Source: Plantactinospora mayteni (lineage in GTDB: Bacteria > Actinomycetota > Actinomycetes > Mycobacteriales > Micromonosporaceae). Taken from it: a stretch of DNA of 64,000 nt. The notes beneath the pieces were generated by a model. It was not told the DNA's origin and made no database searches. It saw only the letters and a list, made by a program, of their open reading frames with translations. Positions within the stretch are counted from its first letter, which is position 1; each line of letters starts with the position of its first letter. Location of the stretch: the NCBI RefSeq assembly GCF_016862935.1, contig NZ_BONX01000039.1:1-64000 (forward strand), written 5' to 3'. Positions 1-8,381 of the stretch are shown here, piece by piece. Position numbers and translations under genes: made by a program.

Positions 1-59
1 CCCGGTCGGCTAACCGGTCACGGCGCGACGGGCAGCCCGGTCGGCTGGCCGGTCACGGC
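1..59. repeat. imperfect tandem repeat, 24-nt unit at 35-nt period
   Basis: Positions 1-24 and 36-59 carry the same 24-base unit with two mismatches. The second copy covers the end of the sulfotransferase gene and its stop codon, so the duplication probably involved the 3' end of that gene. No function is visible. Confidence 0.7.
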
Positions 60-724
60 TCGTCGCGCGGTCCGGCCGGGGCCGCCAGCCGTTCTCGGAA
101 CGAGGCCGTCGTGTTGAGCAGCGGAAACGGTTCCGCCGGCAGGCCGACGCCGAGGAACTCACAGAGCGGCTCCCAGCCCTGCGCCACGTCGAACTCCAGG
201 AGCCGGTCGGCGGGCACGGTCGCCCGGACCTCCGCGACGTGGTCCGCGTAGACCCGCAGGGCGTGCTCCCGGTCGTCGAACCGGCCGCCGAAAGTGCCCT
301 GCCAGATCAGCGCTTCCGTCAGCCTCGGCTGGTCCAGCAAATCCGGATGGGCCGCCAACGCCTGCCGCAGCCACGGTGGCGCCGACTCCGGGTCGATGGT
401 CCGGGACCGGTAGATGGTGCTGCGGACGCTGTCGTACCAGGACTGCGGGTCGCGTACGGTCAACAGCACCCTGGCGTCGGGATAGACCTCGATCAGCTCC
501 CGCCAGAAGTACACGCTCGGCCAGTCCACGGTGGATCGGTAGCCGTCCAGCAGCCCGGCCCAGTCCACTGGTCCGCCCCGGCCCGCCCGCAGCCAGGCAC
601 CGATGGTCCGCGGCTGTGCGAACAACTCGGCCATGTGGTGGCACGGGCCGAAGCCGAGCCGTTCGAGCGCCTCCTTCGTCGACCTGGTGCCGGTACGCCC
701 GAAGCCCACCCCGATGACCCGCAA
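53..724 (-). CDS. sulfotransferase family protein
   Basis: Small bacterial sulfotransferase-fold protein of about 223 residues. The N-terminus has the PAPS-binding loop GFGRTGTRS at the family's usual position, followed by KEALERLGF and a CHHM motif. The middle holds WPSVYFWRELIEVYP and VLLTVRDPQSWYDSV, the second conserved sulfotransferase block. The start is set at the TTG at 724, because GGGGAGG lies seven bases upstream and the protein then begins MRVIGVGFG, like its relatives. A longer frame reaching 829 would add a low-complexity Arg/Asp/Gly leader from repeated gtcccgtc/gtctcgtc DNA and has no ribosome site. The substrate is unknown. Confidence 0.8.
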   Translation of the reverse strand: MRVIGVGFGRTGTRSTKEALERLGFGPCHHMAELFAQPRTIGAWLRAGRGGPVDWAGLLDGYRSTVDWPSVYFWRELIEVYPDARVLLTVRDPQSWYDSVRSTIYRSRTIDPESAPPWLRQALAAHPDLLDQPRLTEALIWQGTFGGRFDDREHALRVYADHVAEVRATVPADRLLEFDVAQGWEPLCEFLGVGLPAEPFPLLNTTASFRERLAAPAGPRDEP

Positions 725-929
725 CTCGCCGCCTCCCCGTCCCCGGTCGTCCCGTCCGGTCCCGTCTCGTCCGGTCCCGTCCCGACTCTCGTCTCGTCGG
801 TCTCGTCTCGTCGGTCTCGTCTCAGTCAACAGGGTCGGCCGGCCGGGGTAAACAACCGGCCGAACGCGATTTTCCGGGCTGGATGTCGAGGGGTGGCCGC
901 CGACTCAGCCGCCCCGGATCACCCCCGGA

Positions 930-2021
930 TCACCCCGGCTCGGCCGGGTCGGTCAGCAACTCGGTAGCGCCGGTCAGCAACTCGGTCGCGCCGGCCCGGT
1001 CGGCCAGTCGGGCGCAGCCGGCCGGGTCCCGTTCGCCGTCGGCCACCACGACGTCGTAGCGGAGCCGTAGTTCGGTGCCGGGCGCGAAGGGGTACTCCCG
1101 GTCGAAGAACGGGGCCGGGCCGAGACAGCCGTACGGCTCGGTGCGGACGAACCACCGGGTCGGAGCGCCCGGGTTCGCCGGATCGTCCCGGAAGACCAGC
1201 GTCGACGCCAACGTCTCGGCCGGCCCCAGGCCGTCGTGCCGGCCGACGAAGCCGAGCCACCGGCCGCGCCAGCCCATCAGTTCGTCCGCGCCGACTCCGG
1301 TCGGGGTCACCACCCGGCCGCCCCGGAACGAGCGCGGTCCCTGCCAGAAGAGTCCGCCGTAGCCGGCGTTCTCCCGGCCCTGGGTGGTCGGGCTGCCGAT
1401 CGTGATCACCGTGTCGCCGTCGTTGCGCAGTACGGTCTCGAAGCGTAGCCGCCACGCGCTCTGGTTGGCCCAGACCGCCACCGCCAGCCGGCGCCGCTCC
1501 GAGACCGCCGCGCCGCCGTCGCGGCCGACCCAGCGCAGCCGCTCGACCAGGCGTACGGCGTCGGGGTCGCGGCGCAGCACCGGGAAGTCGAGGTGCTCGA
1601 CCACCCCGATGTTGTCGAGCTTCCGGTATCCCTGGCCGCGTAGATAGGTCGACCCGCCCCAGAAGTTGTCCGGACCGAAGTTGGAGATGCCGAAGCAGAG
1701 CCCCTTGTGCCAGAGGTGGTCGTGCGGCCGGTACAGGCTGACGACGTTGCCGGCGAGGGTCCGCAGCGGGTGGAAGTAGGGTCGCGGCGCCTCGTCCCGG
1801 GGCTCCTGCGCGGCGTAGACGTAGTGGAACAGCTCCGCACCGCGCCAGCCGACCCGTACCGACCGGCCGACGTCGTGGGTGACGGCCAGCCCGTTCCCCG
1901 GGCCGCCGTCGACCCCGACGGGGTCCGGGAGAGTCGTGGCGGGCAGCGGCGGGCGGGTCCCCGGACCGGGTACGGCCGGTGGCGGTACGGCCGCGGCGGG
2001 CACCAGCGGGCTGCTCACCAT
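930..2021 (-). CDS. DUF6807 (PmoA-like) family protein, copy B
   Basis: About 363 residues. The conserved core has YFHPLRTLAGN, YRPHDHLWHKG, NFWGG and a late PTRWFVRTEPY block, all typical of the DUF6807 family, whose Pfam name refers to a methane oxygenase subunit although members sit in carbohydrate operons. His residues in HDHLWHKG are the likely functional site. The ATG at 2021 overlaps the end of the upstream oxidoreductase gene by seven bases. It is the last gene of a four-gene minus-strand operon with a second DUF6807 protein. A role in breaking down a sugar or glycoside is inferred from context; the reaction is unknown. Confidence 0.8.
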   Translation of the reverse strand: MVSSPLVPAAAVPPPAVPGPGTRPPLPATTLPDPVGVDGGPGNGLAVTHDVGRSVRVGWRGAELFHYVYAAQEPRDEAPRPYFHPLRTLAGNVVSLYRPHDHLWHKGLCFGISNFGPDNFWGGSTYLRGQGYRKLDNIGVVEHLDFPVLRRDPDAVRLVERLRWVGRDGGAAVSERRRLAVAVWANQSAWRLRFETVLRNDGDTVITIGSPTTQGRENAGYGGLFWQGPRSFRGGRVVTPTGVGADELMGWRGRWLGFVGRHDGLGPAETLASTLVFRDDPANPGAPTRWFVRTEPYGCLGPAPFFDREYPFAPGTELRLRYDVVVADGERDPAGCARLADRAGATELLTGATELLTDPAEPG

Positions 2022-3094
2022 CGCGGCCTGTCCCCCTGCATCCGCCGGTAGAACGGTGAGTCCTCGCCCAGCTCGTCCGGCCGGACGGGTCTGCGGGCGA
2101 ACGCCGACGCGTAGACTCCGGCGACCAGTCGCATGGTCCGTCGGGTCTCCGCCGAGGTGACCGGCGGCGGGGTGCCGGCGCGCAGGCTCCGGACCACCTC
2201 GGCGAACTGCGCCCGGTGACCGCTGCGTACCCCGGCCGCGCCGGTCCGCCAGGCGGCGAGCACCTCCTCGGAGTACTCGGGTGCCGGGGTGATCCGCCAG
2301 TCGTCGTCGCCGTAGCCGTACAGGTGGGTCAGCTCGACCGTGGCCCGCTCGAAGTCGAACCGCAGGTAGCTCTCCTCGCGGATCGACAGCAGGCTGTTCA
2401 CGACGCTGGCCACCGCGCCGTTGGCGAAGCTGACGTGGGCCATGCTCAGGTCCTCGGTCTCGGAGCGCCGGGCCTGCTGTCGGGCCAGCGCGGAGACCTC
2501 GGCCCAGTCGCCGAGGATCGCGCAGAGCAGGTCCATCTGGTGGATCCCGTGCCCCATCGTCGGGCCGCCGCCCTCGGTGTCCCAGCGCCCCCGCCACTCG
2601 ACGTCGAAGTAGGACTGCGGGCGGAACCAGGTGGTGTGGCAGACCGCCATCATTGGCCGGCCCAGCACGCCGGCGTCGAGCAGGGCGCGCAGCCGCAGCG
2701 CACCGGTGCCGAATCGGTGCTGGAAGACGGTGGAAAGCGTCGCGCCGTACCGCTGCTCCGCCTCGGCCAGCTCGTCCAGTTGGCCGAGGTTCAGCGTCGG
2801 CGGCTTCTCGACCAGCACGTTGGCACCGGCCCGGAGACAGCCGAGGGCCAACTCGTGGTGCGAGCCGGGCGGGGTGCACACGTGTACCAGCTCGGGTCGC
2901 TCCTTCTCCAGCAGGCTGGCCAGGTCGGAGTGCCGGGCCGGTACGTCGTGCCGGTCGCAGAACGCCGACAGCCGGCCGGGGTCGGTGTCGACGGCGCCGA
3001 CGAGGCGTACCTCCTCGCCGAGTTGCCGCAGTGCCTCGGCGTGCAGCCGGGCGATGTTTCCGGTTCCGACCACGGCGACGCGGATGGGTTCCAC
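2015..3094 (-). CDS. Gfo/Idh/MocA family oxidoreductase
   Basis: 359 residues. The N-terminal Rossmann domain begins VAVVGTGNIARLHAEAL. The EKPP motif (VLVEKPPTLN) around residue 95 supplies the lysine typical of NAD(P)-dependent sugar dehydrogenases, and the C-terminal half is the usual substrate-binding beta sheet. The GTG start follows AAGGAGT at good spacing. It lies 32 bases after the cupin gene and overlaps the DUF6807 gene that follows. It probably oxidises or epimerises a sugar or cyclitol handled by the operon. Confidence 0.88.
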   Translation of the reverse strand: MEPIRVAVVGTGNIARLHAEALRQLGEEVRLVGAVDTDPGRLSAFCDRHDVPARHSDLASLLEKERPELVHVCTPPGSHHELALGCLRAGANVLVEKPPTLNLGQLDELAEAEQRYGATLSTVFQHRFGTGALRLRALLDAGVLGRPMMAVCHTTWFRPQSYFDVEWRGRWDTEGGGPTMGHGIHQMDLLCAILGDWAEVSALARQQARRSETEDLSMAHVSFANGAVASVVNSLLSIREESYLRFDFERATVELTHLYGYGDDDWRITPAPEYSEEVLAAWRTGAAGVRSGHRAQFAEVVRSLRAGTPPPVTSAETRRTMRLVAGVYASAFARRPVRPDELGEDSPFYRRMQGDRPRW

Positions 3095-3126
3095 AGGTAC
3101 TCCTTAGCGAGGTGGTGCCGGAGTGC

Positions 3127-3879
3127 TCAGTCGCGCTGGGCGCGCAGTGGGTCGTACGGGGAGAGGAAGCCGCACATGCCCAGCGTCGTCTGTTCGGGTT
3201 GGACGATCCGGGTGACGGTGGCGTCGGCGAGGTGGCTGTGGTCACCACGGCGCAGCGCGTCGAGCTGTGCCCCGGTCTGCCGGCTCACCGCCGCCGGCCC
3301 CTGCTCCCAGCGCTGCTGCCAGGCGTCGAGCTGCGGGCGTACCAGGGCGGCGGCGGACGCGTAGAAGTCGTCGAGCGCGGCGGTGTCGCCGGCCGCGCAT
3401 CTGCGGCGGAGCTCGCCGAACCCCTCGATGGCGAGGTCGCGGCGGGCCCGGGCCCGTTCGGCCGAGGGCGGTTCGGATCCGTCCGGCCCGGTCAGCGAGA
3501 CCGCCCGCCGGTAGGTCGCCGGGTCGGCGAGCTGTTCCGGCGGCAGCGTGAGTACGGCGTCGCCGGCCTCCGGCAGCCCGCTGTTCTGCATGATCACCAC
3601 GACCTGGAGCGCGCCGTCGTCGTTGACCGCCCGGTGGATGGTGCCCGGGGTGAACCAGAGCACGTCGCCCGCGCCCAGCGGTGATTCCTCGAAGCCGCGC
3701 CGGGTCAGGGTCTGTAGCCGGCCCCGGCCGCCCACCACCACGTAGCACTCGGTGCAGCACAGGTGCAGGTGCGGGGTGCCGCCGTGCAGGCCGTCGTCGG
3801 TCTGCCAGGGATAGACCCGCAGGTTGGTGATGCCGACGGCGCCGGGGAAGGGCGGTGGCGTGCCGTCGGCGGCGGTCAC
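3127..3879 (-). CDS. cupin domain protein
   Basis: About 250 residues. The first 110 residues form a cupin barrel: PHLHLCCTECYVVVGGRG holds the metal-type His and Glu ligands, and GDVLWFTPGTIHRAVN supplies the second motif. The C-terminal half is alpha-helical and not recognised. The GTG start overlaps the stop of the upstream DUF6807 gene in a GTGA junction, so translation is probably coupled. In this operon a role as sugar isomerase, sugar-acid handling enzyme or sugar sensor is plausible but not shown. Confidence 0.78.
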   Translation of the reverse strand: MTAADGTPPPFPGAVGITNLRVYPWQTDDGLHGGTPHLHLCCTECYVVVGGRGRLQTLTRRGFEESPLGAGDVLWFTPGTIHRAVNDDGALQVVVIMQNSGLPEAGDAVLTLPPEQLADPATYRRAVSLTGPDGSEPPSAERARARRDLAIEGFGELRRRCAAGDTAALDDFYASAAALVRPQLDAWQQRWEQGPAAVSRQTGAQLDALRRGDHSHLADATVTRIVQPEQTTLGMCGFLSPYDPLRAQRD

Positions 3880-4799
3880 GGCGCGTGCTCCGCGGCGTAC
3901 GCCTCGATCTCGGCCCGGTCCCAGGCCCGGTCGGCGAAGACCACCCGGTGGGCGAGCCGGAGGGTCTCGTCGGGCGCGAGCACCACCTCCTCGTCGAACG
4001 CGGGCGAGGGGTTGACGGCCGGGAACGGGGTGTTCCGGACGAACCACTTCAGCGGTACGGCGGCGCTGGAGGTGCCGGCGAAGACCAGTACGGTGCCGCC
4101 GCCGTCGACCTCGTCGTGCTCGGCGGTGTACGCCAGCCAGGGGGACTGCCGGCCCATCGTCTCCGGCCCGCCGCCGTCGGCGGTGACGATCTCGCCACCG
4201 GTCCAGCCGCGCGGCCCCCGCCAGAAGAACCCCGTGTAGCCGGCGTTCGGCCGGCCGTGCGTGCTGGGGCTGCCGACCCGCAGTTCCGCGCCCCGGATGT
4301 TGCGCAGTGCGGTCTGGAAGTCGAGCGTCCAGGTGCCACGCCCGGGGTCCACCCCGTGGATCCGCAGTTCCCGCCGTTCCGCGACCCAGTGTTCCTCGGT
4401 CGAGGTGATCCAGGTCAGCGACTCCCGCAGGGTCAACCCGGTCGGGGTGACGTCGACCAGGTCGAAGGCGTCGTGCCGCATCCGGCCGACGTTGTCCCGT
4501 ACCCGGTAGCCCTCGCCGTGCACGTACGAGTTGCCGCCCCAGAAGTTCTGTCCGGACAGGTGCGAGATGGTCATCTGGAGCCCCTTGTGCCACCGGTGGT
4601 CGTTCGGCCGGTACGCCGAGACCAGGGCCCCGTCGAGGGTACGCAGCGGGTGCAGGTAGGGCTTGCGTGACTCGAAGTCCGGCACCGGGGGGTCGTACAC
4701 GTAGGTCGCGATCTCCACGCCGTCCGCGGTGACGACGATCTGGCGACCGTGTTCGTGGGTGACGGTGAGCCGGCTGGTGGTACTGCTCGCGGAGGTCAT
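3876..4799 (-). CDS. DUF6807 (PmoA-like) family protein, copy A
   Basis: 307 residues, first gene of the operon. It shares with copy B the blocks YLHPLRTLDG, YRPNDHRWHKG, NFWGG, GRPNAGYTGFFWRGPRGW and LKWFVRNTPFP. The start ATG at 4799 follows GGAGA. Frames reaching further upstream read through a 45-bp repeat that belongs to the neighbouring membrane protein gene. Two copies in one operon suggest either two related substrates or a hetero-oligomer. An operator-like site lies just upstream of the start. Confidence 0.82.
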   Translation of the reverse strand: MTSASSTTSRLTVTHEHGRQIVVTADGVEIATYVYDPPVPDFESRKPYLHPLRTLDGALVSAYRPNDHRWHKGLQMTISHLSGQNFWGGNSYVHGEGYRVRDNVGRMRHDAFDLVDVTPTGLTLRESLTWITSTEEHWVAERRELRIHGVDPGRGTWTLDFQTALRNIRGAELRVGSPSTHGRPNAGYTGFFWRGPRGWTGGEIVTADGGGPETMGRQSPWLAYTAEHDEVDGGGTVLVFAGTSSAAVPLKWFVRNTPFPAVNPSPAFDEEVVLAPDETLRLAHRVVFADRAWDRAEIEAYAAEHAP

Positions 4800-4841
4800 C
4801 TGCTGACTGTCTCCAGTGGACTGTATGGATGACGGGCGAAT

Positions 4842-4874
4842 GCGGTAACCGCTTTCCCGAGCTAACCGCCTTCC
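4842..4874 (-). promoter_or_regulatory. operator-like repeats upstream of the DUF6807 operon
   Basis: Two 12-base direct repeats, TAACCGCTTTCC (4846-4857) and TAACCGCCTTCC (4863-4874), are 17 bases apart. The first extends into a perfect inverted repeat, GCGGT-A-ACCGC (4842-4852). They lie 40-75 bases upstream of the first operon gene. This looks like a LacI-family operator, and a LacI gene lies 1.5 kb away. The pairing is inferred. Confidence 0.55.
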
Positions 4875-4884
4875 ACCGGCAACG

Positions 4885-6123
4885 TCAAGATCCGGCACGC
4901 CCTGAAAGACTTTCGGCCACGGCCCGGCTCCCCACACCAGCCTGCGCACCCTGCCTGTCCTGCCTGTCCTGCCCGTCGTGCCCGTCGTGCCCGTCATGCG
5001 GGTCGTGCGGGTCGTGCGGGTCGTGCCCGTCGTGCCCGTCATGCGGGTCGTGCGGGTCGTGCGGGTCGAGCGGGCGGGTGGTGCGGAAGTAGCCGACGGC
5101 CGCCACCCCCAGCGCGATGCCCCAGGCGAGGAAGACCAGCTCGGTTCCGGCCACCGCCCATCCGGAGCGCAGCTCCGCCCAGTTGGTGGCGCCGGTGGCC
5201 AGTGCCTCGGTCAGCATCGCGAGGCCGATCAGGCCGTACGCGGTCAGGGCCACCGCGACCACCCCGGCCGGCGCCAGGGCCAGCGTGGGTGGTACCCGGC
5301 GCCCCGCCAGCCCTGGCAGCCAGCGGGGGAGGACCTGTCCCCACCGGGCGGCCAGGCCGAGCGTGAGCAGCCCACCGAGCATCGGTGCCAGGGTGAGCAG
5401 CAGTCCGGGCAGCAGCCCGATGTCCTCGACGGCCCGGCGTAGTTCGTCGGCCGGAATGCCCAGCGGGATACCCAGCAGCCAGCACGCGTGCGGCACGGTG
5501 AACCCGAGCGTCGGCAGCAGGCAGGCCGCGTACGTCCAGCGGCGGGTCCAGCCGGGCACCGGCCGTGGCCCGGGCGGCCCCGGACGGGCGTACCCGCGAT
5601 CGGTTGCCGAGGCCGCCGTCGCCGCGAACGAGAGCCCGCCGCCGAGCAGCAGCAGCCGGCCCAGCAGGTCCGGCCAGTCGGTGGGTCGGCCGGCCAGCCC
5701 CATCGGGATCTCGAAGAGCAGGTGTCCGGGGAACGAGAGCACGACCAGGGCCGCCGCCGCCGCCCAGGCGCCGACCGAGGCGGTCCGGCCGGACCGGAGG
5801 AACCGGCCCAGGGGTTCGCCGGATCTCGTCGACCCTGCGGGCCGGTTGCCGCCGGCGGTCAGTGTCGCCATCCCTGCCACGACGACGAGGAGGGCGCAGA
5901 GCAGTACCGCTCCCCAGCCGGACCAGAACGGCAACGTGGCCAGCCGCTCCGCCCCACAGCCGTCGGCGATCTCCACCGGCCCCGGCGAGCGGGTACGGTC
6001 GCACGCGGTGTAGCCCCACCGGCCGCCCCCGGCCCAGTAGAGCCGGAGCAGCCCGTACCCGACGGCGAAGCCCAACGCGCCTACCGCCCGGCCCCGGTGC
6101 CCGATCCCGTACCTCATGGTCAT
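4885..6123 (-). CDS. multi-pass membrane protein with His-Asp repeat tail
   Basis: 412 residues with about eight hydrophobic segments, for example VLLCALLVVVAGMATL, LLGRLLLLGGGLSFAA and ELVFLAWGIALGVAAVGYF, and no family I can name. After the last helix, around residue 350, comes a tail made of DPH and DGH triplets, then GQDRQDRQ. The tail is coded by a perfect 45-bp tandem duplication. Such His/Asp runs often bind divalent metals, but that is inference. It lies between the LacI gene and the DUF6807 operon on the operon's strand, separated from it by the operator region. Confidence 0.65.
   Translation of the reverse strand: MTMRYGIGHRGRAVGALGFAVGYGLLRLYWAGGGRWGYTACDRTRSPGPVEIADGCGAERLATLPFWSGWGAVLLCALLVVVAGMATLTAGGNRPAGSTRSGEPLGRFLRSGRTASVGAWAAAAALVVLSFPGHLLFEIPMGLAGRPTDWPDLLGRLLLLGGGLSFAATAASATDRGYARPGPPGPRPVPGWTRRWTYAACLLPTLGFTVPHACWLLGIPLGIPADELRRAVEDIGLLPGLLLTLAPMLGGLLTLGLAARWGQVLPRWLPGLAGRRVPPTLALAPAGVVAVALTAYGLIGLAMLTEALATGATNWAELRSGWAVAGTELVFLAWGIALGVAAVGYFRTTRPLDPHDPHDPHDGHDGHDPHDPHDPHDGHDGHDGQDRQDRQGAQAGVGSRAVAESLSGRAGS
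4975..5064. repeat. perfect 45-bp tandem duplication inside a gene
   Basis: The 45-base unit at 4975-5019 recurs exactly at 5020-5064. It is itself built of 9-base steps, and further degenerate steps extend to about 4951. It encodes the His/Asp/Pro/Gly tail of the membrane protein and keeps the frame, so it is a coding minisatellite. Confidence 0.85.
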
Positions 6124-6296
6124 GCCTCGACGGTGCGGCAGCCGCCGGCTGTCGTCCTCCCGCCTCGGAGGGATCCCGTCCCCGACGCCGGGGGAGGCGC
6201 CGCGCGGCGGTCCGGATCACCCCTGACGGTAGGGTGCGGGTGCCGGGCGGTCGCCGGCCCGGACGCCACACCGACCACCTTCTCGGGGCCGCCACC

Positions 6297-7334
6297 ATGA
6301 GCAAGCGATCGTCCGGAACCGTCACGCTGATGGACGTGGCCCACGAGGCCGGGGTGTCGGTGGCGACCGCGTCGCGGGTGCTCAACGGCAACGGCAGCCG
6401 CCAGGTCCGGCCGGACCTGATGGACCGGGTGCTCGCCGCCGCTGCCGCACTGGACTACTCCGCCAACGCGCCGGCCCAGGCGATGGCCCGGGGCCGCACG
6501 AACGTGGTCGGGCTGCTGGTGCACGACATCGCCGACCCGTTCTTCTCCTCCATCGCGGCCGGCGTGATGCGCGCCGCCGAGCGGCACGGCAGCATCGTGA
6601 TGATGTACAGCACCACCGGCCGGGCCGAACGGGAACTCGACTACCTGGCGACCCTGCGCGGCCAGCGGCCCCGCGCCGTCATCCTGGCCGGCAGCCGGAC
6701 CACCGACCCGGCGCTGCGGGACCGGCTCGGCGCCCAGTTGCGGATCCTCGACGAGTCGGGCGCCCGGGTCGCGCTGATCAGCCAGCACGTGCTGCCGATC
6801 GACACGGTGCTGCTGGAGAACCGGGAGGGGGCCAGACTGCTCGCCCGGCGGCTGGTCGAGCTGGGGCACCGGCGGTTCGCCGTACTCGCCGGGCCCCGGC
6901 ACCTGCTCACCGCCCGGGACCGGCTCGCCGGCTTCCAGGCCGGACTCGCCGACGGCGGCCACACGCTGCCGAGGGCGGAGGTGGCGTACGGCGACTTCAC
7001 CCGGGACGGCGGGTACGCGACCATGCGAGACCTGCTCGCCCACGACCTCCGGGCCAGTTGTGTCTTCGCGGTCAACGACGTGATGGCGGTCGGCGCCATC
7101 TCGGCGCTGCGCGACCACGGCGTGCCGCTGCCCGGCGGGATGGCGGTGGCCGGCTTCGACGACATCGTCACGCTCCGGGACGTCACGCCGTCGCTCACCA
7201 CGGTACGGCTGCCGCTGGAAGAGGTCGGTGCCGCCGCCCTCGAACTCGTCATGCAGCCCCGGGCGGAGCGGCCCCGGCTGCGCCGGATCCGCGCCGAGGT
7301 GGTCGTCCGGGCCAGCACCCCGGCGCTCTGCTGA
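6297..7334 (+). CDS. LacI family transcriptional regulator
   Basis: 345 residues. The N-terminal helix-turn-helix reads TLMDVAHEAGVSVATASRVLN, the LacI signature (residues about 9-30). The hinge and periplasmic-binding-like domain follow, with GLLVHDIADPFFSSIAAGV, HRRFAVLAGP, FAVNDVMAVGAI and VAGFDDI. It is transcribed away from the membrane protein and the DUF6807 operon. It probably represses that operon until a sugar effector binds. No copy of the TAACCGC repeat was found in front of the regulator itself. Confidence 0.93.
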   Translation: MSKRSSGTVTLMDVAHEAGVSVATASRVLNGNGSRQVRPDLMDRVLAAAAALDYSANAPAQAMARGRTNVVGLLVHDIADPFFSSIAAGVMRAAERHGSIVMMYSTTGRAERELDYLATLRGQRPRAVILAGSRTTDPALRDRLGAQLRILDESGARVALISQHVLPIDTVLLENREGARLLARRLVELGHRRFAVLAGPRHLLTARDRLAGFQAGLADGGHTLPRAEVAYGDFTRDGGYATMRDLLAHDLRASCVFAVNDVMAVGAISALRDHGVPLPGGMAVAGFDDIVTLRDVTPSLTTVRLPLEEVGAAALELVMQPRAERPRLRRIRAEVVVRASTPALC

Positions 7335-7371
7335 CTCCCTCCGGCCCGCGTATGACTCCCTCCGGCCCGCG
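7332..7371. repeat. 19-bp direct repeat between convergent genes
   Basis: The same 19 bases occur at 7332-7350 and 7353-7371. The first copy includes the stop codon of the LacI gene. No clear terminator hairpin is visible in this short gap before the convergent MarR-GNAT gene. Confidence 0.7.
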
Positions 7372-7392
7372 CACCGGGCACCGGTCGACCGC

Positions 7393-8316
7393 TCAGAGCC
7401 GGCGCCACCAGGTCTGCTCCACCAGGTCGTGGCCGAAGCTGTGGTGCGGGGCCTGTTCGCGCAGCTCGAAGCCGGCCTTCTCGTAGATCCGCCGGGCTTC
7501 GGCGAGTACGTCGTTGGTCCAGAGCATGATCTCGCGGTAGCCGGCCCGGCGGGCGAAGCGCAGGCACTCGTCGACCAGACGGCTGCCGATGCCCAGCCCC
7601 CGGGCCTCCGGCTCGACCAGCAGCAGGCGCAACTGGGCCACCTCGTCGTCCCGCCGGACGCAGAAGACACAGCCGACCGGTGCGCCGTCCAGCTCGGCGA
7701 TCCACGCCTCCTCGCGGCCGGGGTCGCGCTGGTCGACGTACTCGGCGACGATCCGGGCGACCAGGGACTCGAAGGTGACGTCCCAGCCGTACTCCTCGGC
7801 GTAGCGGACGCCGTGCCGGTGCACCACCCAGCCGAGGTCGCCGGGGCCGACCGGCCGCAGCAGGTACGCCCGGGGCGGCACCGCCTCGCCGAGTACCCCC
7901 CGGATCGTCCGCATCGCCTCGACCAGCCGTTTCCGGTCCGGCACGGAGAGCCCGGCCAGCAGGGCCTCGATCTCGGTCTGGGTCCGCTCGTTCAACTGGG
8001 CGTACGCGGCCCGCCCGGCCTCGGTCAGCGTGACCACCTGCCGGCGGGCGTCGACCGGTGACTGGCTGCGCTCGACCAGTCCGTCGGCGGCGAACCGGGA
8101 CAGGATGCGGCTCAGGTAGCCGGGGTCCAGCGCCAGTTCACGGCGGAGTGCCGGCACCTCGGTCGCCGGGCGCTGGGCCAGCTCGTAGACCACCCTGGCG
8201 TCGGTGAGCGAGAACGGTGTGCGGACCAGCCCTTCGTCGAGCGCGCCGATGATCCGGGTGTAGAAGCGGTTGAAGTCGCGTACCGCGCTCGCCTCCGGCG
8301 CCAGGGGTGAAGTCAT
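7393..8316 (-). CDS. MarR-type regulator fused to GNAT acetyltransferase
   Basis: 307 residues. Residues 1-150 form a MarR-type winged helix (ELALDPGYLSRILSRFAADGLVERS, then RQVVTLTEAG). Residues 160-307 form a GNAT N-acetyltransferase domain with the acetyl-CoA loop RGLGIGSRLVDECLRFA. Such fusions are a known bacterial protein type; the acetylated substrate is unknown. The gene stands alone between the sugar locus and the PKS cluster, with an AT-rich promoter directly in front of its ATG. Confidence 0.9.
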   Translation of the reverse strand: MTSPLAPEASAVRDFNRFYTRIIGALDEGLVRTPFSLTDARVVYELAQRPATEVPALRRELALDPGYLSRILSRFAADGLVERSQSPVDARRQVVTLTEAGRAAYAQLNERTQTEIEALLAGLSVPDRKRLVEAMRTIRGVLGEAVPPRAYLLRPVGPGDLGWVVHRHGVRYAEEYGWDVTFESLVARIVAEYVDQRDPGREEAWIAELDGAPVGCVFCVRRDDEVAQLRLLLVEPEARGLGIGSRLVDECLRFARRAGYREIMLWTNDVLAEARRIYEKAGFELREQAPHHSFGHDLVEQTWWRRL

Positions 8317-8321
8317 ATGCC

Positions 8322-8350
8322 TATTTCAACAAATCCTTTGCCGATGTCAA
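8322..8350 (-). promoter_or_regulatory. sigma70-like promoter of the MarR-GNAT gene, possibly leaderless
   Basis: On the minus strand TTGACA (8350-8345) is followed after 17 bases by GAAATA (8327-8322). The start codon is only six bases further on, so the transcript may begin at or near the ATG. The -10 match is weak. Confidence 0.4.
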
Positions 8351-8381
8351 GAGTCTTCCCCTCCCGGGGTCGAACGGCGGG

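Noticed and set aside
930-3248. A single 772-residue minus-strand protein
   Set aside because: Only the part from 2021 down is protein-like (DUF6807). The upstream part is Arg/Pro-rich and lies opposite the oxidoreductase frame, which has clear family motifs.
3127-4593. A 488-residue frame containing the cupin
   Set aside because: The extension beyond 3879 is a shadow of the first DUF6807 gene; the GTG at 3879 gives a normal cupin with a coupled start.
4951-5075. CRISPR-like short regular repeats
   Set aside because: Period 9/45 with no unique spacers, and they encode the His-Asp tail of the membrane protein in frame.
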